A DNA stretch of 64,000 nt from Arthrobacter koreensis. GTDB taxonomy: Bacteria; Actinomycetota; Actinomycetes; Actinomycetales; Micrococcaceae. Position 1 is the first letter of the stretch, and every line of letters starts with the position of its first letter. Shown here piece by piece: positions 1 to 8,179 of this stretch. The stretch covers positions 310,001-374,000 of the forward strand of contig NZ_WACG01000005.1 of the NCBI RefSeq assembly GCF_009193255.1, given 5' to 3'. A program made the translations under genes and the position numbers. The notes under the pieces were generated by a model. The model ran no database searches, was not told where the DNA came from, and saw only the letters and a list, made by a program, of their open reading frames with translations.

Positions 1-1001
1 TGGCGGACGACGCCGAGACGCGCGGCGATTTCTGGCGCGCCCAGCCGTGGGTGAAGGTGCCTGCAGCGTCCGACGTGCGTCCGCCGTCGTACCCGTCCCT
101 GGCCGTGGGCACCGCCGCCGCGCGCGGAGTCCTGTCCGGAAAGCGCTTCGGCGTGCCGAAGATGTACATCAATGAGGACCCCGACGCCGGAACGGCGGAC
201 TCCCCCGGCATCGGCGGGCCGACCGGCCAGCGGATCGAAACCCGGGACACCGTGATCGAGCTGTGGCGGGCTGCCCGCCGTGATCTGGGAGCTGCCGGTG
301 CCGAGGTGGTGGAGGTGGACTTCCCGGTGGTCTCCAACTACGAGGGTGACCGGCCCGGCACTCCGACCGTCGCCACCCGCGGGCTGGTCAGCCCGGAGTT
401 CCTGCACCGGGAAATCGTGGACCTGTCTGCGTGGGCGTGGGGGGACTTCCTGGCGGCCAACGGGGATCCGAAGCTGATGTCACTGGCCGACGTCGACGCC
501 GCCGCCATCTTCCCGCATCCCGAGGGTGCGCTGCCGGACCGGTACACCGGGTTCGACGACGACATCGCCATGTACCCGCAGCATGTGCGGGAACATCCGG
601 TGGAGTCCTTCACGGACATTCCACATCTGGCGGGCGGCGTGCGCGGGCTGGAGGAAACCCGGCGGATCGACCTGGAAGTGTGGATGGATTCGCTGGGACT
701 GGATGCCGTGGTGTTCCCTGCCGTGGCGGACATTGGCCCAGCTGACGCCGATGTGAACCCGGAGTCTGCTGATCTTGCCTGGCGCAACGGCGTCTGGGTG
801 GCCAACGGCAACCTCGTGCCGAGGCATCTTGGCATCCCAACGGTCACCGTGCCGATGGGCACCCTGCCGGATATCGGTATGCCGGTGGGGCTGACCTTCG
901 CCGGGCGCGGCTGGGATGACAACGCGCTGCTCCGGTTTGGTGCTGCGTTTGAGGCAACCGGTTCCCGACGCACCGAGCCTCCCCGGACGCCTCGGCTGTA
1001 G
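1..1001 (+). CDS. Amidase-signature family hydrolase, C-terminal part (5' end outside window)
   Basis: The frame is open from base 3 with no start codon forced, so the gene enters from the left. The visible 333 residues match the C-terminal two thirds of an amidase-signature enzyme, which hydrolyses carboxamides with a Ser-Ser-Lys triad. The Gly/Ser-rich catalytic stretch would lie upstream and is not visible. Supporting pieces are the start of the post-catalytic half (RFGVPKMYINEDPD, about residue 50) and the classic ending in which a conserved substrate-pocket loop (NLVPRHLGIPTVTVPMG) precedes GMPVGLTFAGRGWDDNALL. The substrate cannot be told. It ends with TAG at 999-1001 and is followed by a long non-coding stretch, so it is the last gene of its unit. 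Confidence 0.82.
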   Translation, partial: ADDAETRGDFWRAQPWVKVPAASDVRPPSYPSLAVGTAAARGVLSGKRFGVPKMYINEDPDAGTADSPGIGGPTGQRIETRDTVIELWRAARRDLGAAGAEVVEVDFPVVSNYEGDRPGTPTVATRGLVSPEFLHREIVDLSAWAWGDFLAANGDPKLMSLADVDAAAIFPHPEGALPDRYTGFDDDIAMYPQHVREHPVESFTDIPHLAGGVRGLEETRRIDLEVWMDSLGLDAVVFPAVADIGPADADVNPESADLAWRNGVWVANGNLVPRHLGIPTVTVPMGTLPDIGMPVGLTFAGRGWDDNALLRFGAAFEATGSRRTEPPRTPRL

Positions 1002-1009
1002 GTGGCGGG

Positions 1010-1620
1010 CGCGGGGCGGAAGGTCCTTTTGGTCCCGTTCGGCCCAGGACCTGGGTGGTCTCCTGAGCGGAGGTGCCCGGTCGGGTAGGCGGGGGGGGGC
1101 GGGTGCCGGGCGGGCTGGGGGTCGAGCAGGCCGGGGCCGGCCGGGCGCGACCGGGATTCCCACCCGCTGTGAAACCTGCTTCCTTCTGGGACCACACCCG
1201 ACTCACCAGCAACGAAGGGTGGGAACGCCTGCACGACCGAGCGGCGGACGGCCCGTTTTGTCCCGTTCGCCCCAGGTCCCGGGTGGACTCTGAACGGAGG
1301 TGCCCGCCCGGCCTGGCAAGCCGGCTACCGAGCAGGACGGGGCCGGCCGGGCGCGACCGGGATTCCCACCCGCCGTGAAACCTGCTCCCTCCTGGGACCA
1401 CACCCGACTCACCAGCAACGAAGGGTGGGAACGCCTGCACGGCCCAGCGGCGGACGGCCCGTTTTGTCCCGTTCGCCCCAGGACCCGGGTGGACTCTGAA
1501 CGGAGGTGCCTGCCCGGCCGAAGCACGCACGGCCGGGGCAGCGCGGAGATTCCCACCCGCCGTGAAACCTGCCTCCTCCTGAGGTCACACCTGCCTCGCC
1601 AGTAACGAAGGACGGGCACG
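1010..1620. repeat. Three diverged tandem repeats, each about 190-230 bp
   Basis: Three copies follow the amidase gene. Shared blocks include GTCCCGTTCG..CCCAGG (1032, 1260 and 1466 onwards) and a block with GTGAAACCTGC and CACCAGCAACGAAGG. Copies 1 and 2 are offset by 206 bases in the second block. Each of these two carries inverted arms TTCCCACCC (1157-1165; 1363-1371) and GGGTGGGAA (1217-1225; 1423-1431) that could form a stem with an inner CTGG/CCAG stem. Copy 3 (1550 onwards) keeps the left arm but has lost the right one. Open frames run through all strands here but shift with the repeat and look like chance. Function is unknown. A structured RNA element or an expanded intergenic repeat are both possible. 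Confidence 0.8.
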
Positions 1621-1663
1621 TCGGGACCCGCAAACCCAAACCGCCACAACCCCGGAGACAGCA

Positions 1664-1692
1664 AAAGCCAGCGAATCGACTTCGCTGGCTTT
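1664..1692. terminator. Perfect 12-bp hairpin, likely bidirectional terminator
   Basis: Arms AAAGCCAGCGAA (1664-1675) and TTCGCTGGCTTT (1681-1692) are exact inverse complements around the five-base loop TCGAC. Each arm ends in a short A or T run, so the hairpin could work for transcripts from either side. It lies between the convergent amidase and XRE-regulator genes. Confidence 0.65.
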
Positions 1693-1898
1693 CACCCGCA
1701 ATCTCCGCTGCACCCCCACAGGCAGCGGATGTTGCCTAACCGTCCGGGCGTAGCTTCACCGGACGCGTCCCAAGAAGGCGGACGGGGTGCGCGGCTTACG
1801 GGACTCAGCCCCAAGCCAGGGCTGCAGGCGTGATCCCCCAATCACATAATGCCTGCGGCTTCACCGTTCGGTGAGCGCATTCCCCGTCCGTCATTCTC

Positions 1899-1942
1899 GG
1901 TTTCACTCATGTTTCACACATGTGTGAGACATGAGTGAAACC
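1899..1942. promoter_or_regulatory. 44-bp near-perfect palindrome built from four copies of an 11-bp motif
   Basis: Centred between 1920 and 1921, all 22 base pairs match except one T-G pair (1913/1928). Each arm is two tandem copies of CATG(A/T)GTGA(G/A)A or its complement, so the site holds four half-sites. This looks more like a multi-dimer operator than a plain terminator. It starts 35 bp beyond the stop codon of the XRE regulator gene. No gene obviously starts from it. Confidence 0.6.
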
Positions 1943-1976
1943 ATAGCAGCGCACCGCAGGACGGTCAAAAACGGCT

Positions 1977-2408
1977 CTAGTCGGTTTCGTCGAGGATCTT
2001 GGCGATGGCACGCAGCGCCTCGGGGTCCACCGGACCCAGGGCCCGGGCCGCGAAGTTGCGGACCTCGGCCCGGCGCAGGCTGCGGATCAGCTCGAGTTCG
2101 GCTTCCACCCGCTCGGGCAGCTTTCCGCCCTCCTGGAGCAGGTACTCGGGATCGACGTCGAACACTGCGGCAATGGCTCGCAGGGCCTCCTCCGGCACCA
2201 CCTGTTCCTTGCCGGATTTCAGCAGCGACCACCGGGTCCGGGACAGGTAATAACCGGCTTTCTGGGCGCCATCGCGGATCGCGGGGTAATCGTAGGGTTT
2301 GCCGGATTCGGACATGATCACGTCCAGGAGCAGGTTGATCTTCCGGGCGAGCGTTTCCGCGCGCCGCAGTCCCGCCGCCCGCTCGGGGGGAAGATCCAGA
2401 TTCTCCAC
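1977..2408 (-). CDS. EspR-like XRE-family transcriptional regulator
   Basis: 143 residues. Residues about 15-75 form a helix-turn-helix of the EspR/XRE kind: a long lead helix, then YDYPAIRDGAQKAGYYLSRTRWSLLKSGK, followed by the typical VPEEALRAIAAVFDVDPEYLL. A C-terminal helical region (about 85-140) resembles the dimerisation part of EspR-like proteins, including the closing ALRAIAKILDE. It probably binds DNA as a dimer and controls the membrane/protease cassette of which it is the last gene. Only five bases separate it from the gene upstream, so it is co-transcribed. The 44-bp palindrome just downstream is a candidate binding site, but that link is inference. Confidence 0.75.
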   Translation of the reverse strand: MENLDLPPERAAGLRRAETLARKINLLLDVIMSESGKPYDYPAIRDGAQKAGYYLSRTRWSLLKSGKEQVVPEEALRAIAAVFDVDPEYLLQEGGKLPERVEAELELIRSLRRAEVRNFAARALGPVDPEALRAIAKILDETD

Positions 2409-2413
2409 TTAGT

Positions 2414-2995
2414 TCAGCTCCATGTCATAGCTATGAGGAAACAGCAGAAAGTGGCCGTTCCCAGTGCGGCGCCCGAAAAAGCCTCCGGCCACGTGTGCTC
2501 ACGAAGAGAGACCCTGCTGAACATCATCAACGGCGATAATATCAACAGCCATGCCCACGCTCCCCCGAATATCGCCATAATCCACAGCGCGCCGAAGGTT
2601 ACAACGGACACATGGGCGGACACGTTGAGCCAGCGGCGGAAGAACACCAGGCCGGCGTTTCCCACGAAGAGCGCCGCCACGGTCAGCGGAACCGGGAATC
2701 CCAGCGGCAGCAGGAAACAGGCGACGGCGCCGGCGAACGTGAACCCGGCCAGGAGCTGGATCCGCAGCCGGTCTGGAAATCCCCGCCGCTGGAAAGGCCG
2801 CTTCGCCAGCTTGTAGAGCAGGCCCGGCACACCGATGATCGCCGCCAGCAGCACGCCGGCGCCGAGCAGGCCCAGCCCGGCCTCGAGCCCGGCCAGGAGC
2901 ACCAGGACAGCCAGCACCAGGGCCGGCGGCAGGACCCGGGAGAGGCTAGCGGCCAGCGCCAGCCGGGCGCTGGAGCGGTGAACCGTTGTGCTCAA
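2414..2995 (-). CDS. PAP2-like integral membrane protein
   Basis: 193 residues with about five hydrophobic segments (near 20-50, 78-95, 100-118, 128-150 and 170-190). Two short pieces recall the PAP2 phosphatase core: WLNVSAHVSV, where classic enzymes have P-S-G-H, and SRVSLREHTWPEA, where classic enzymes have S-R-x5-H-x3-D. The final Asp is Glu here, so catalysis is doubtful. The family assignment rests on this pattern and on the similar protein at 4586-5197. The start overlaps the upstream gene by 50 bp, so a later start is possible. It lies in the same leftward unit as the ImmA/IrrE-type protease and XRE regulator. Confidence 0.55.
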   Translation of the reverse strand: MSTTVHRSSARLALAASLSRVLPPALVLAVLVLLAGLEAGLGLLGAGVLLAAIIGVPGLLYKLAKRPFQRRGFPDRLRIQLLAGFTFAGAVACFLLPLGFPVPLTVAALFVGNAGLVFFRRWLNVSAHVSVVTFGALWIMAIFGGAWAWLLILSPLMMFSRVSLREHTWPEAFSGAALGTATFCCFLIAMTWS

Positions 2996-3938
2996 TGCGT
3001 GTGCCTATCTCGTCAATAATTGTGGTTTCCTGCGGGGAGAGCAGCGTGGGATCCAGGACCCGGACGTCGCCAATGAAGATGAACCACCGGTACAACTGGT
3101 CCTTGGACGGACGGTCTCCCAGGAAAATCTGCGCGGCTCCAATGGAGCTGCGTCCCTGCGGCGTCTGCACCAGCCGGGCAACGATGGGCCGCAGCGCCGC
3201 AATGTCCTGCGCGCGCTGGCCGCGGACCCGGAAGGTTGCCTTGATCCGTTCCGAGGAAGGAAGGATGAAGCCTACGGCGAAGCTCATAATCATCAAAGCC
3301 AGCAGCACCTGGTAGGCCACGGCCTGGGGTCCGCCGGAATCGGTGATGCCGTTCAGTTCCATGCCTATCTGGATCATTTTAAGGACTGCGGCCGCCACGC
3401 CGGTAAAGCAGCCCAGCCCCAGCACATCGAAGCCGATCCGGAACGCCCGGGATTCCCCGCGGCGGTTCCGGCGCATCATCTCAACGGCGGTGTACCCGCA
3501 GATCATGGCGAACCACGCGAAGAACATGGCCTGGTACCAGGCAATGGTGGGGATATTGCCGAAGGTATCCGTGAAACTCGCGGCGGACCCCCGGGTGTCG
3601 GACACCGCGAGCAGCACGATCTGCGCTGCCCCGAGGACAAGCCCGACGGCGAGCAGCACCTTCACCCGCCGGCCCCGCCCGGTGACCTGCAGCAGCAGGC
3701 GGCTCAGGTCCGTCATGCCGGCACCCACCAGCAGGTGGATCACCAGGTTCAGCACGTTCCGGCCACCCAGTGCCTGGTCAACAGCCAGGTACACCGGGTC
3801 GATGTTCAGGGTTCCCGCGACCGCCACAGCGCTTACGGCGGGAAGCACCCCCGCCTTCCACCCGTACCGCAGTCCGAGCAGCCGGATGGCCACCACGGCC
3901 CACAGCACGAGGACGGGCGCAACCTGCAGGTACGTCAT
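2946..3938 (-). CDS. Multi-pass membrane protein, MAB_1171c/DUF6545-like
   Basis: 330 residues. About seven hydrophobic helices occupy residues 1-230, then a cytosolic tail of roughly 100 residues follows. The layout matches membrane proteins that sit next to ImmA/IrrE proteases and XRE regulators in many actinobacteria (MAB_1171c-like). No enzymatic motif is visible. Its start overlaps the stop of the protease gene by four bases (ATGA), so the two are translationally coupled. The protease may act on the XRE regulator in response to a signal sensed by this protein, but that is inference from neighbourhood only. Confidence 0.6.
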   Translation of the reverse strand: MTYLQVAPVLVLWAVVAIRLLGLRYGWKAGVLPAVSAVAVAGTLNIDPVYLAVDQALGGRNVLNLVIHLLVGAGMTDLSRLLLQVTGRGRRVKVLLAVGLVLGAAQIVLLAVSDTRGSAASFTDTFGNIPTIAWYQAMFFAWFAMICGYTAVEMMRRNRRGESRAFRIGFDVLGLGCFTGVAAAVLKMIQIGMELNGITDSGGPQAVAYQVLLALMIMSFAVGFILPSSERIKATFRVRGQRAQDIAALRPIVARLVQTPQGRSSIGAAQIFLGDRPSKDQLYRWFIFIGDVRVLDPTLLSPQETTIIDEIGTRIEHNGSPLQRPAGAGR

Positions 3939-4435
3939 ATAAACGTCCGCTCAAAGTCGCTGGAACTGCCGCGGTCTCCCAGCAGCGAGAGGGATAGCAG
4001 GTAGGCCACGTGCTCCGCAGCGCGTTCGGTCTCGTTCCAGTCCAGGGACCGGGCCAGCATGGTCTTGATGCCCCGGCGGCTGCCGACGTGCGCGAAGACG
4101 GACGGGGTTGCGGTTTCCACTCCCCCGCAGCTCTGGTGCTGCAGCAGGATGTGGCCGAACTCGTGGCACGCTGCATGGGTGCGGTGAAGGCGGTTGTCCC
4201 CGGCGGGCAGCAGGATGATGGACTTCTTTTCCTTTTCGATCCACAGGCCGGTGACAGCGGGAATGATTCCGTGGTCTATATCGTGCAGTTCAATGGGTTT
4301 GCCGTGGGCTGTGGACACGGCGGCCAGCAGGTCCTCGAAGCTGACGTGCTCGGCCAGATTCAGCGCCTCCACTACGGCCCTGGAAGCCGCGCGTTCCCGT
4401 GCACTGCCCGCTGACTTGGTAAAACGCAGTGCCAT
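3935..4435 (-). CDS. ImmA/IrrE-family metallo-endopeptidase
   Basis: 166 residues from the ATG at 4435. I chose this over the GTG at 4459 because AGGACGGGGA lies at the right distance upstream. The zinc-protease motif is clear: HAACHEFGHILLQH holds H-E-F-G-H. Proteins of this family cleave XRE-type repressors, as ImmA does with ImmR. The substrate here may be the EspR-like regulator encoded three genes downstream. Residues before the motif (IELHDIDHGIIPAVTGLWIEKEKKSIILLPAGD) fit the family's lead-in strands. It is coupled by a 4-bp overlap to the following membrane-protein gene. Nothing suggests a phage remnant around it. Confidence 0.8.
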   Translation of the reverse strand: MALRFTKSAGSARERAASRAVVEALNLAEHVSFEDLLAAVSTAHGKPIELHDIDHGIIPAVTGLWIEKEKKSIILLPAGDNRLHRTHAACHEFGHILLQHQSCGGVETATPSVFAHVGSRRGIKTMLARSLDWNETERAAEHVAYLLSLSLLGDRGSSSDFERTFI

Positions 4436-4585
4436 GAATTCCCCGTCCTTGTCCCACACCTGCAGCCGTGCCCCGAATGACCGGCACGGACCCTGCGACT
4501 TTATCCCACATCAGGAGCCCGACGCCGATGCCCCGGTGTCGGCGAAGGTGTCGGAGAAGGTGTCGGGAAAGCGGCGGGGGCAAGG

Positions 4586-5197
4586 TCAGGGCAGCAGCAG
4601 GGCGGCGGCGAAGGCAACACAGCCGGCCAGATGACCGGCGAGCACCTGGGTGGGAGTGTGGTCGCCGAGCTTGATCCGGGACCAGCCGGTTGCCGAGGCC
4701 AGCATCAGTACCAGCGCGGGCCCGAACACCGGGACGGGTGCCAGCAGGGCCAGGCCCACGTAGGCCGCGACGGCGGAATGAACCGAGAGTTTCCACGCCA
4801 GGTTCGCTGCCATGCAGATCATCAGCCCAATGAAGACGCCGCCAATCTCACCGAAGAGGCCGGCCGGGGCCTCCAGCAGGAGCAGGACAAGCGCTCCCAC
4901 GCCCAGGGACACCGCCGACGCCGCCAGGATCGGGGCACGCTGCGAGCGCACCCCCACGTGGTGGTCGGTGACGGATCCGCGGCCCTTGAGCCAGAGAACG
5001 AGGCAGAACGGCAGGCCCACGGTAAAGACAGCCGCCGTGATGACCTGCAGCCAGGTCACGTCCGGGCTGAGCAGCGGCTGCAGCAGCAGGAGGATTCCCA
5101 CCAGCACGGCAGGGGCCGTGGTTTCGGTGACGATGCGCGCCAGCCGGAAGGACAGCTGCGCGGACTGGCCGGCTGAGGCCTGCTGGGTTTCTGCCAT
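4586..5197 (-). CDS. PAP2-superfamily-like membrane protein
   Basis: 203 residues with hydrophobic segments near 28-45, 50-70, 90-112, 118-135, 145-168 and 187-203. PAP2-type motifs are spaced correctly: QRAP after the second helix, KLSVHSAV (classic P-S-G-H), and SRIKLGDHTPTQVLAG (classic S-R-x5-H-x3-D). Both histidines are kept but the last Asp is Gln, as in many actinobacterial members, so activity on lipid phosphates is uncertain. It starts at ATG 5197 and runs in the same direction as the protease cassette. A 150-bp gap before the protease gene leaves room for a separate promoter. Confidence 0.7.
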   Translation of the reverse strand: MAETQQASAGQSAQLSFRLARIVTETTAPAVLVGILLLLQPLLSPDVTWLQVITAAVFTVGLPFCLVLWLKGRGSVTDHHVGVRSQRAPILAASAVSLGVGALVLLLLEAPAGLFGEIGGVFIGLMICMAANLAWKLSVHSAVAAYVGLALLAPVPVFGPALVLMLASATGWSRIKLGDHTPTQVLAGHLAGCVAFAAALLLP

Positions 5198-5242
5198 CCG
5201 TCGATTCTACGGGGGACGCGTTCCGTCCCGGCGGTGGCCGGG

Positions 5243-6220
5243 TTACCGTCCCGCGGGGGCGGCCACGAATCCCAGCTGCTTGTCCACGACGTTCTCCAGC
5301 GGCTCCCCCGCCAGGTACGCCCGCAGGTTCGCTTCGAACTGCGCAGCCATTGCCGGCAGGTGCGAACGGGAGTCCCCGGACAGGTGCGGAGTGATGAGCA
5401 CATTCTCCAGCCCCCACAGCGGGCTGGACTGGGGCAGCGGCTCGGGGCTGGTGACGTCCAGCACAGCCCCGCGGATGCGGCCGTCCCGCAGCATCCCCTC
5501 CAGGGCGCACTGCACCACCAGCTCACCGCGGCCCATGTTCACCAGGACGGCGGAGGATTTCATGGCGGCCAGGACGTCGGCGTTGAGCATGCCGCGGGTG
5601 TCCTCGGTCAGCGGCGCGACGAGCACAACCCAGTCATAGTTCCCGGCCACAGCGGCGAAGTCCGCGCTGGCGTGCACTGCACCAAAGTCCGCATCGCCGT
5701 CGCGCACGGTGCGTCCCAGCCCGTCCGCTTCAATGCCGACGGCGCGCAGCAGGCGGGCGGTCGTCCGTCCAATGCTTCCGGTTCCGGCGACCAGCGCCCG
5801 GGTCCCGGCCAGGTTGGAGGTGCCGAAGTGCTGCCAGCGGCGCTCCGCCTGGTTCAGGCGCGCCTGCGGGAAGTTCTTGGCGAAGTACAGGATCCCGGCC
5901 AGGGCATACTCAGCCATGGCGGCGTCGAAAATGCCGCGGGCGTTCGTGACGGTGACGTTGGAGGCGGCGAGTTCGGGGAACAGGAGCCGGTCCACACCGG
6001 CGGCGGGCAGGTGCACCCAGTTCAGGGCATCGGCGCTCTCCCAGCCCTGCTGGAGCCCGTCCGCAAAGTAGTTCCACAGGTACACAATCTCCGTGCCAGG
6101 CAGTGCGGCGGCCAGCTCATCGGCGTCGGCGGCCAGCCGCACGTCGGCGAGCTCCCGCAGGGTGTCGAGTCCCGTGACTTCGCGGTTGCCGGTGAGGATG
6201 GTCAGCACTGGTTTAGCCAT
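5243..6220 (-). CDS. D-2-hydroxyacid dehydrogenase (NAD(P)-dependent)
   Basis: 325 residues. The Rossmann motif GTGSIG is at 146-151, and the family triad is present as R231 (NMGRGELV), E260 (DVTSPEPLP) and H279 (TPHLSGD). Enzymes of this family reduce 2-oxo acids to D-2-hydroxy acids or do the reverse. The exact substrate cannot be read from sequence. The N-terminal part (1-95) is the less conserved substrate-binding half. The gene is 73 bp downstream of the siderophore ATPase and in the same direction, so it may be read through from that operon, but its function does not obviously fit iron uptake. Confidence 0.88.
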   Translation of the reverse strand: MAKPVLTILTGNREVTGLDTLRELADVRLAADADELAAALPGTEIVYLWNYFADGLQQGWESADALNWVHLPAAGVDRLLFPELAASNVTVTNARGIFDAAMAEYALAGILYFAKNFPQARLNQAERRWQHFGTSNLAGTRALVAGTGSIGRTTARLLRAVGIEADGLGRTVRDGDADFGAVHASADFAAVAGNYDWVVLVAPLTEDTRGMLNADVLAAMKSSAVLVNMGRGELVVQCALEGMLRDGRIRGAVLDVTSPEPLPQSSPLWGLENVLITPHLSGDSRSHLPAMAAQFEANLRAYLAGEPLENVVDKQLGFVAAPAGR

Positions 6221-6293
6221 GCGCTCAGGCTAGGCGATTGGCGCCGTCCGTCCTGCATCCGTTACGGCAGTGCCGCTTCCCGGTGAGACCGGT

Positions 6294-7097
6294 TCAGGCA
6301 AGGACGTGGTGCCGGCCCAGCGGCAGGACCAGCGGCTTTCCGGAGGCCGGGTCGGTGATGACCCGGTTTTCCAGCCCGTAGACCGCGCGCACTGTGTCTT
6401 CGGTGAGCACGTCGGCGGGTGTGCCGGCGGCGAGGATTTTCCCATCCGCCATGGCCACCAGGTGGTCCGCGTAGCGGCCGGCCAGGTTGAGGTCGTGGAG
6501 CACCATGACAATCGTGGTGCCGCGGCTGCGGTTCAGGTCGGTGAGCAGGTCCAGGACTTCCACCTGGTGGCTGACGTCCAGGAATGTGGTGGGTTCATCG
6601 AGCAGCAGCAGGTCCGTCTGCTGGGCCAGGGCCATGGCGATCCAGACGCGCTGGCGCTGTCCGCCGGAGAGCTCGTCCACGGAGCGCTCGGCCAGCCCCG
6701 CCGTTTCGGTGGCGTCCAGCGCGGCGGCGACGGCGGCGTCGTCGTCCGCGTTCCACCGGGCCAGCAGCCGCTGGTGCGGGTGCCGTCCGCGGCCCACCAG
6801 GTCCGCAACCGTGATGCCTTCCGGCGCCACCGGGGACTGCGGCAGCAGGCCCAGGGTGCGGGCCAGCTGCTTGGGCGGCATCCGGTGCACCTCTTTGCCG
6901 TCCAGCAGTACGTGCCCCTTTTTCGGGGCGAGCAGCCGGGACATGGAGCGCAGCAGCGTGGACTTGCCGCAGGCGTTGGCGCCGATGACAGCGGTGACCT
7001 GCCCGGGCGGCACCAGCAGGTCCAGGGACTCGATTACCGTGCGGTCTCCGTAGCCGAGAGTGAGGCCTTCGACGGCGAGGGTGTGGGCAGCGGTCAC
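6294..7097 (-). CDS. Siderophore/iron ABC transporter ATP-binding protein (FecE/FepC type)
   Basis: 267 residues. Walker A is GANACGKST (K45), the signature LSGGQRQRVWIA is near 143, and Walker B LLLDEPTTFLD is near 165, followed by the H-loop in MVLHDLN. The DEPTTFLD sequence and GLLPQSPVAPEGITV Q-loop region are typical of ferric-siderophore and cobalamin importers. It powers the two FecCD-type permeases upstream, whose last gene overlaps it by 4 bp. It is the last gene of the four-gene operon that starts behind an IdeR-type box. Confidence 0.93.
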   Translation of the reverse strand: MTAAHTLAVEGLTLGYGDRTVIESLDLLVPPGQVTAVIGANACGKSTLLRSMSRLLAPKKGHVLLDGKEVHRMPPKQLARTLGLLPQSPVAPEGITVADLVGRGRHPHQRLLARWNADDDAAVAAALDATETAGLAERSVDELSGGQRQRVWIAMALAQQTDLLLLDEPTTFLDVSHQVEVLDLLTDLNRSRGTTIVMVLHDLNLAGRYADHLVAMADGKILAAGTPADVLTEDTVRAVYGLENRVITDPASGKPLVLPLGRHHVLA

Positions 7098-8179
7098 AGT
7101 GAGGCTCCTGCGCGGTTGACGCGGACAATGAGGTAAACGAGGTAGGGGGCGCCGAGCACGCCGGTCACCACTCCCACCGGGAAGCGCGTGCCGAAGGCGT
7201 ACTGGCCGCAGAAGTCGGCCACGAGCACCAGCAGTGCTCCCACCAGGGCGGCGGGGACCAGCAGCGACGGGCCGGGGCCCACCAGCCGGGCGGCGATCGG
7301 CCCGGCGAGGAAGGCGACGAACGCGATGGGTCCGGTGGCCGCCGTCGCGAAGGAGATCAGCAGCACCGCGGCAACAATGATGACCAGCCGGGTGCGGCCC
7401 ACGCGCACGCCCAGGGCGGAGGCTGTGTCATCGCCCAGCCGGGTGGCGCCGAGGTTGCGGGCCTGGCTGAGCAGCACCGGACCGCAGATGAGCAGGGCTG
7501 CAAGGACGGGCAGGGCCTGGTTCCAGGAGGCGCCGTTGAGGCTGCCGGTGAGCCAGCGCATGGCTTCCTGCAGTTCCCAGTCGGGCGCCTGGTTCAGGAT
7601 GTACGCGGTGACGGATTCGAGCATCGCGGCGATGCCGATGCCCACCAGGATCAGCCGGGTATCCGCCACGCCCGCTTTATAGGACAGGGCATACACCACC
7701 AGCGCGACGGCAAGCCCCGCGGTGATCGCGAACAGAGACACCGAGGCGCCGCCCAGGCCCAGCCCCACGATCGCGAAGGCCGCACCCGCCCCGGCGCCGG
7801 AGCTGATGCCAATGATGTCCGGGCTGGCCAGCGGGTTGCGCAGCATGGTCTGGAAGGCGACGCCGGCCAGGCCGAAGCTGGCCCCGGCAAGCACGGCCAG
7901 TGCTGCGCGGGGCAGGCGCAGGCGGCCGACGGCGAAGGAGGCGCCGGGCACGTCCTCACCGAAGACCACGCGCAGTACGTCTCCGAGCGGATAGAAGGTA
8001 CGGCCGGCCATCACGCTGAGCGCGAAGACCGCCAGGATCAGGAGGGCCAGGACCGTGACGACGGTGCGCAGGCGGACGCCGCGGTTACGGCGTCCGCGCA
8101 CGACGGCGGCGATGGTCGTACTGCTGCCTGTTTCCAGATCAGGGGCTGTGTCCGCGGCTGGAGAGGAGGGAACGTTCAC
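7094..8179 (-). CDS. FecCD-family siderophore permease
   Basis: 361 residues with about nine or ten transmembrane helices after a 35-residue cytosolic lead. Family landmarks are RLPRAALAVLAGASFGLAGVAFQTMLRNPLASPD near 95-130 and the cytoplasmic coupling loop region ATRLGDDTASALGV. The translation start is GTG at 8179, overlapping the stop of the other permease as GTGA. It forms a heterodimer channel with the product of 8176-9264, moving iron-siderophore delivered by the lipoprotein at 9261-10283. Confidence 0.92.
   Translation of the reverse strand: MNVPSSPAADTAPDLETGSSTTIAAVVRGRRNRGVRLRTVVTVLALLILAVFALSVMAGRTFYPLGDVLRVVFGEDVPGASFAVGRLRLPRAALAVLAGASFGLAGVAFQTMLRNPLASPDIIGISSGAGAGAAFAIVGLGLGGASVSLFAITAGLAVALVVYALSYKAGVADTRLILVGIGIAAMLESVTAYILNQAPDWELQEAMRWLTGSLNGASWNQALPVLAALLICGPVLLSQARNLGATRLGDDTASALGVRVGRTRLVIIVAAVLLISFATAATGPIAFVAFLAGPIAARLVGPGPSLLVPAALVGALLVLVADFCGQYAFGTRFPVGVVTGVLGAPYLVYLIVRVNRAGASL

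Larger units (their letters stand above)
1621..1976. other. Non-coding stretch between convergent genes
   Basis: No convincing gene is seen. The stretch holds a 12-bp perfect hairpin (1664-1692), small dyads such as CGTCCGG/CCGGACG near 1742-1765 and TCACCG/CGGTGA near 1861-1874, and the large palindrome at 1899-1942. Some of these could end transcription arriving from both sides. Confidence 0.5.

Noticed and set aside
1010-1620. CRISPR array
   Set aside because: Units are about 200 bp, only three, and diverged along their length. No short identical repeats with unique spacers and no cas genes.
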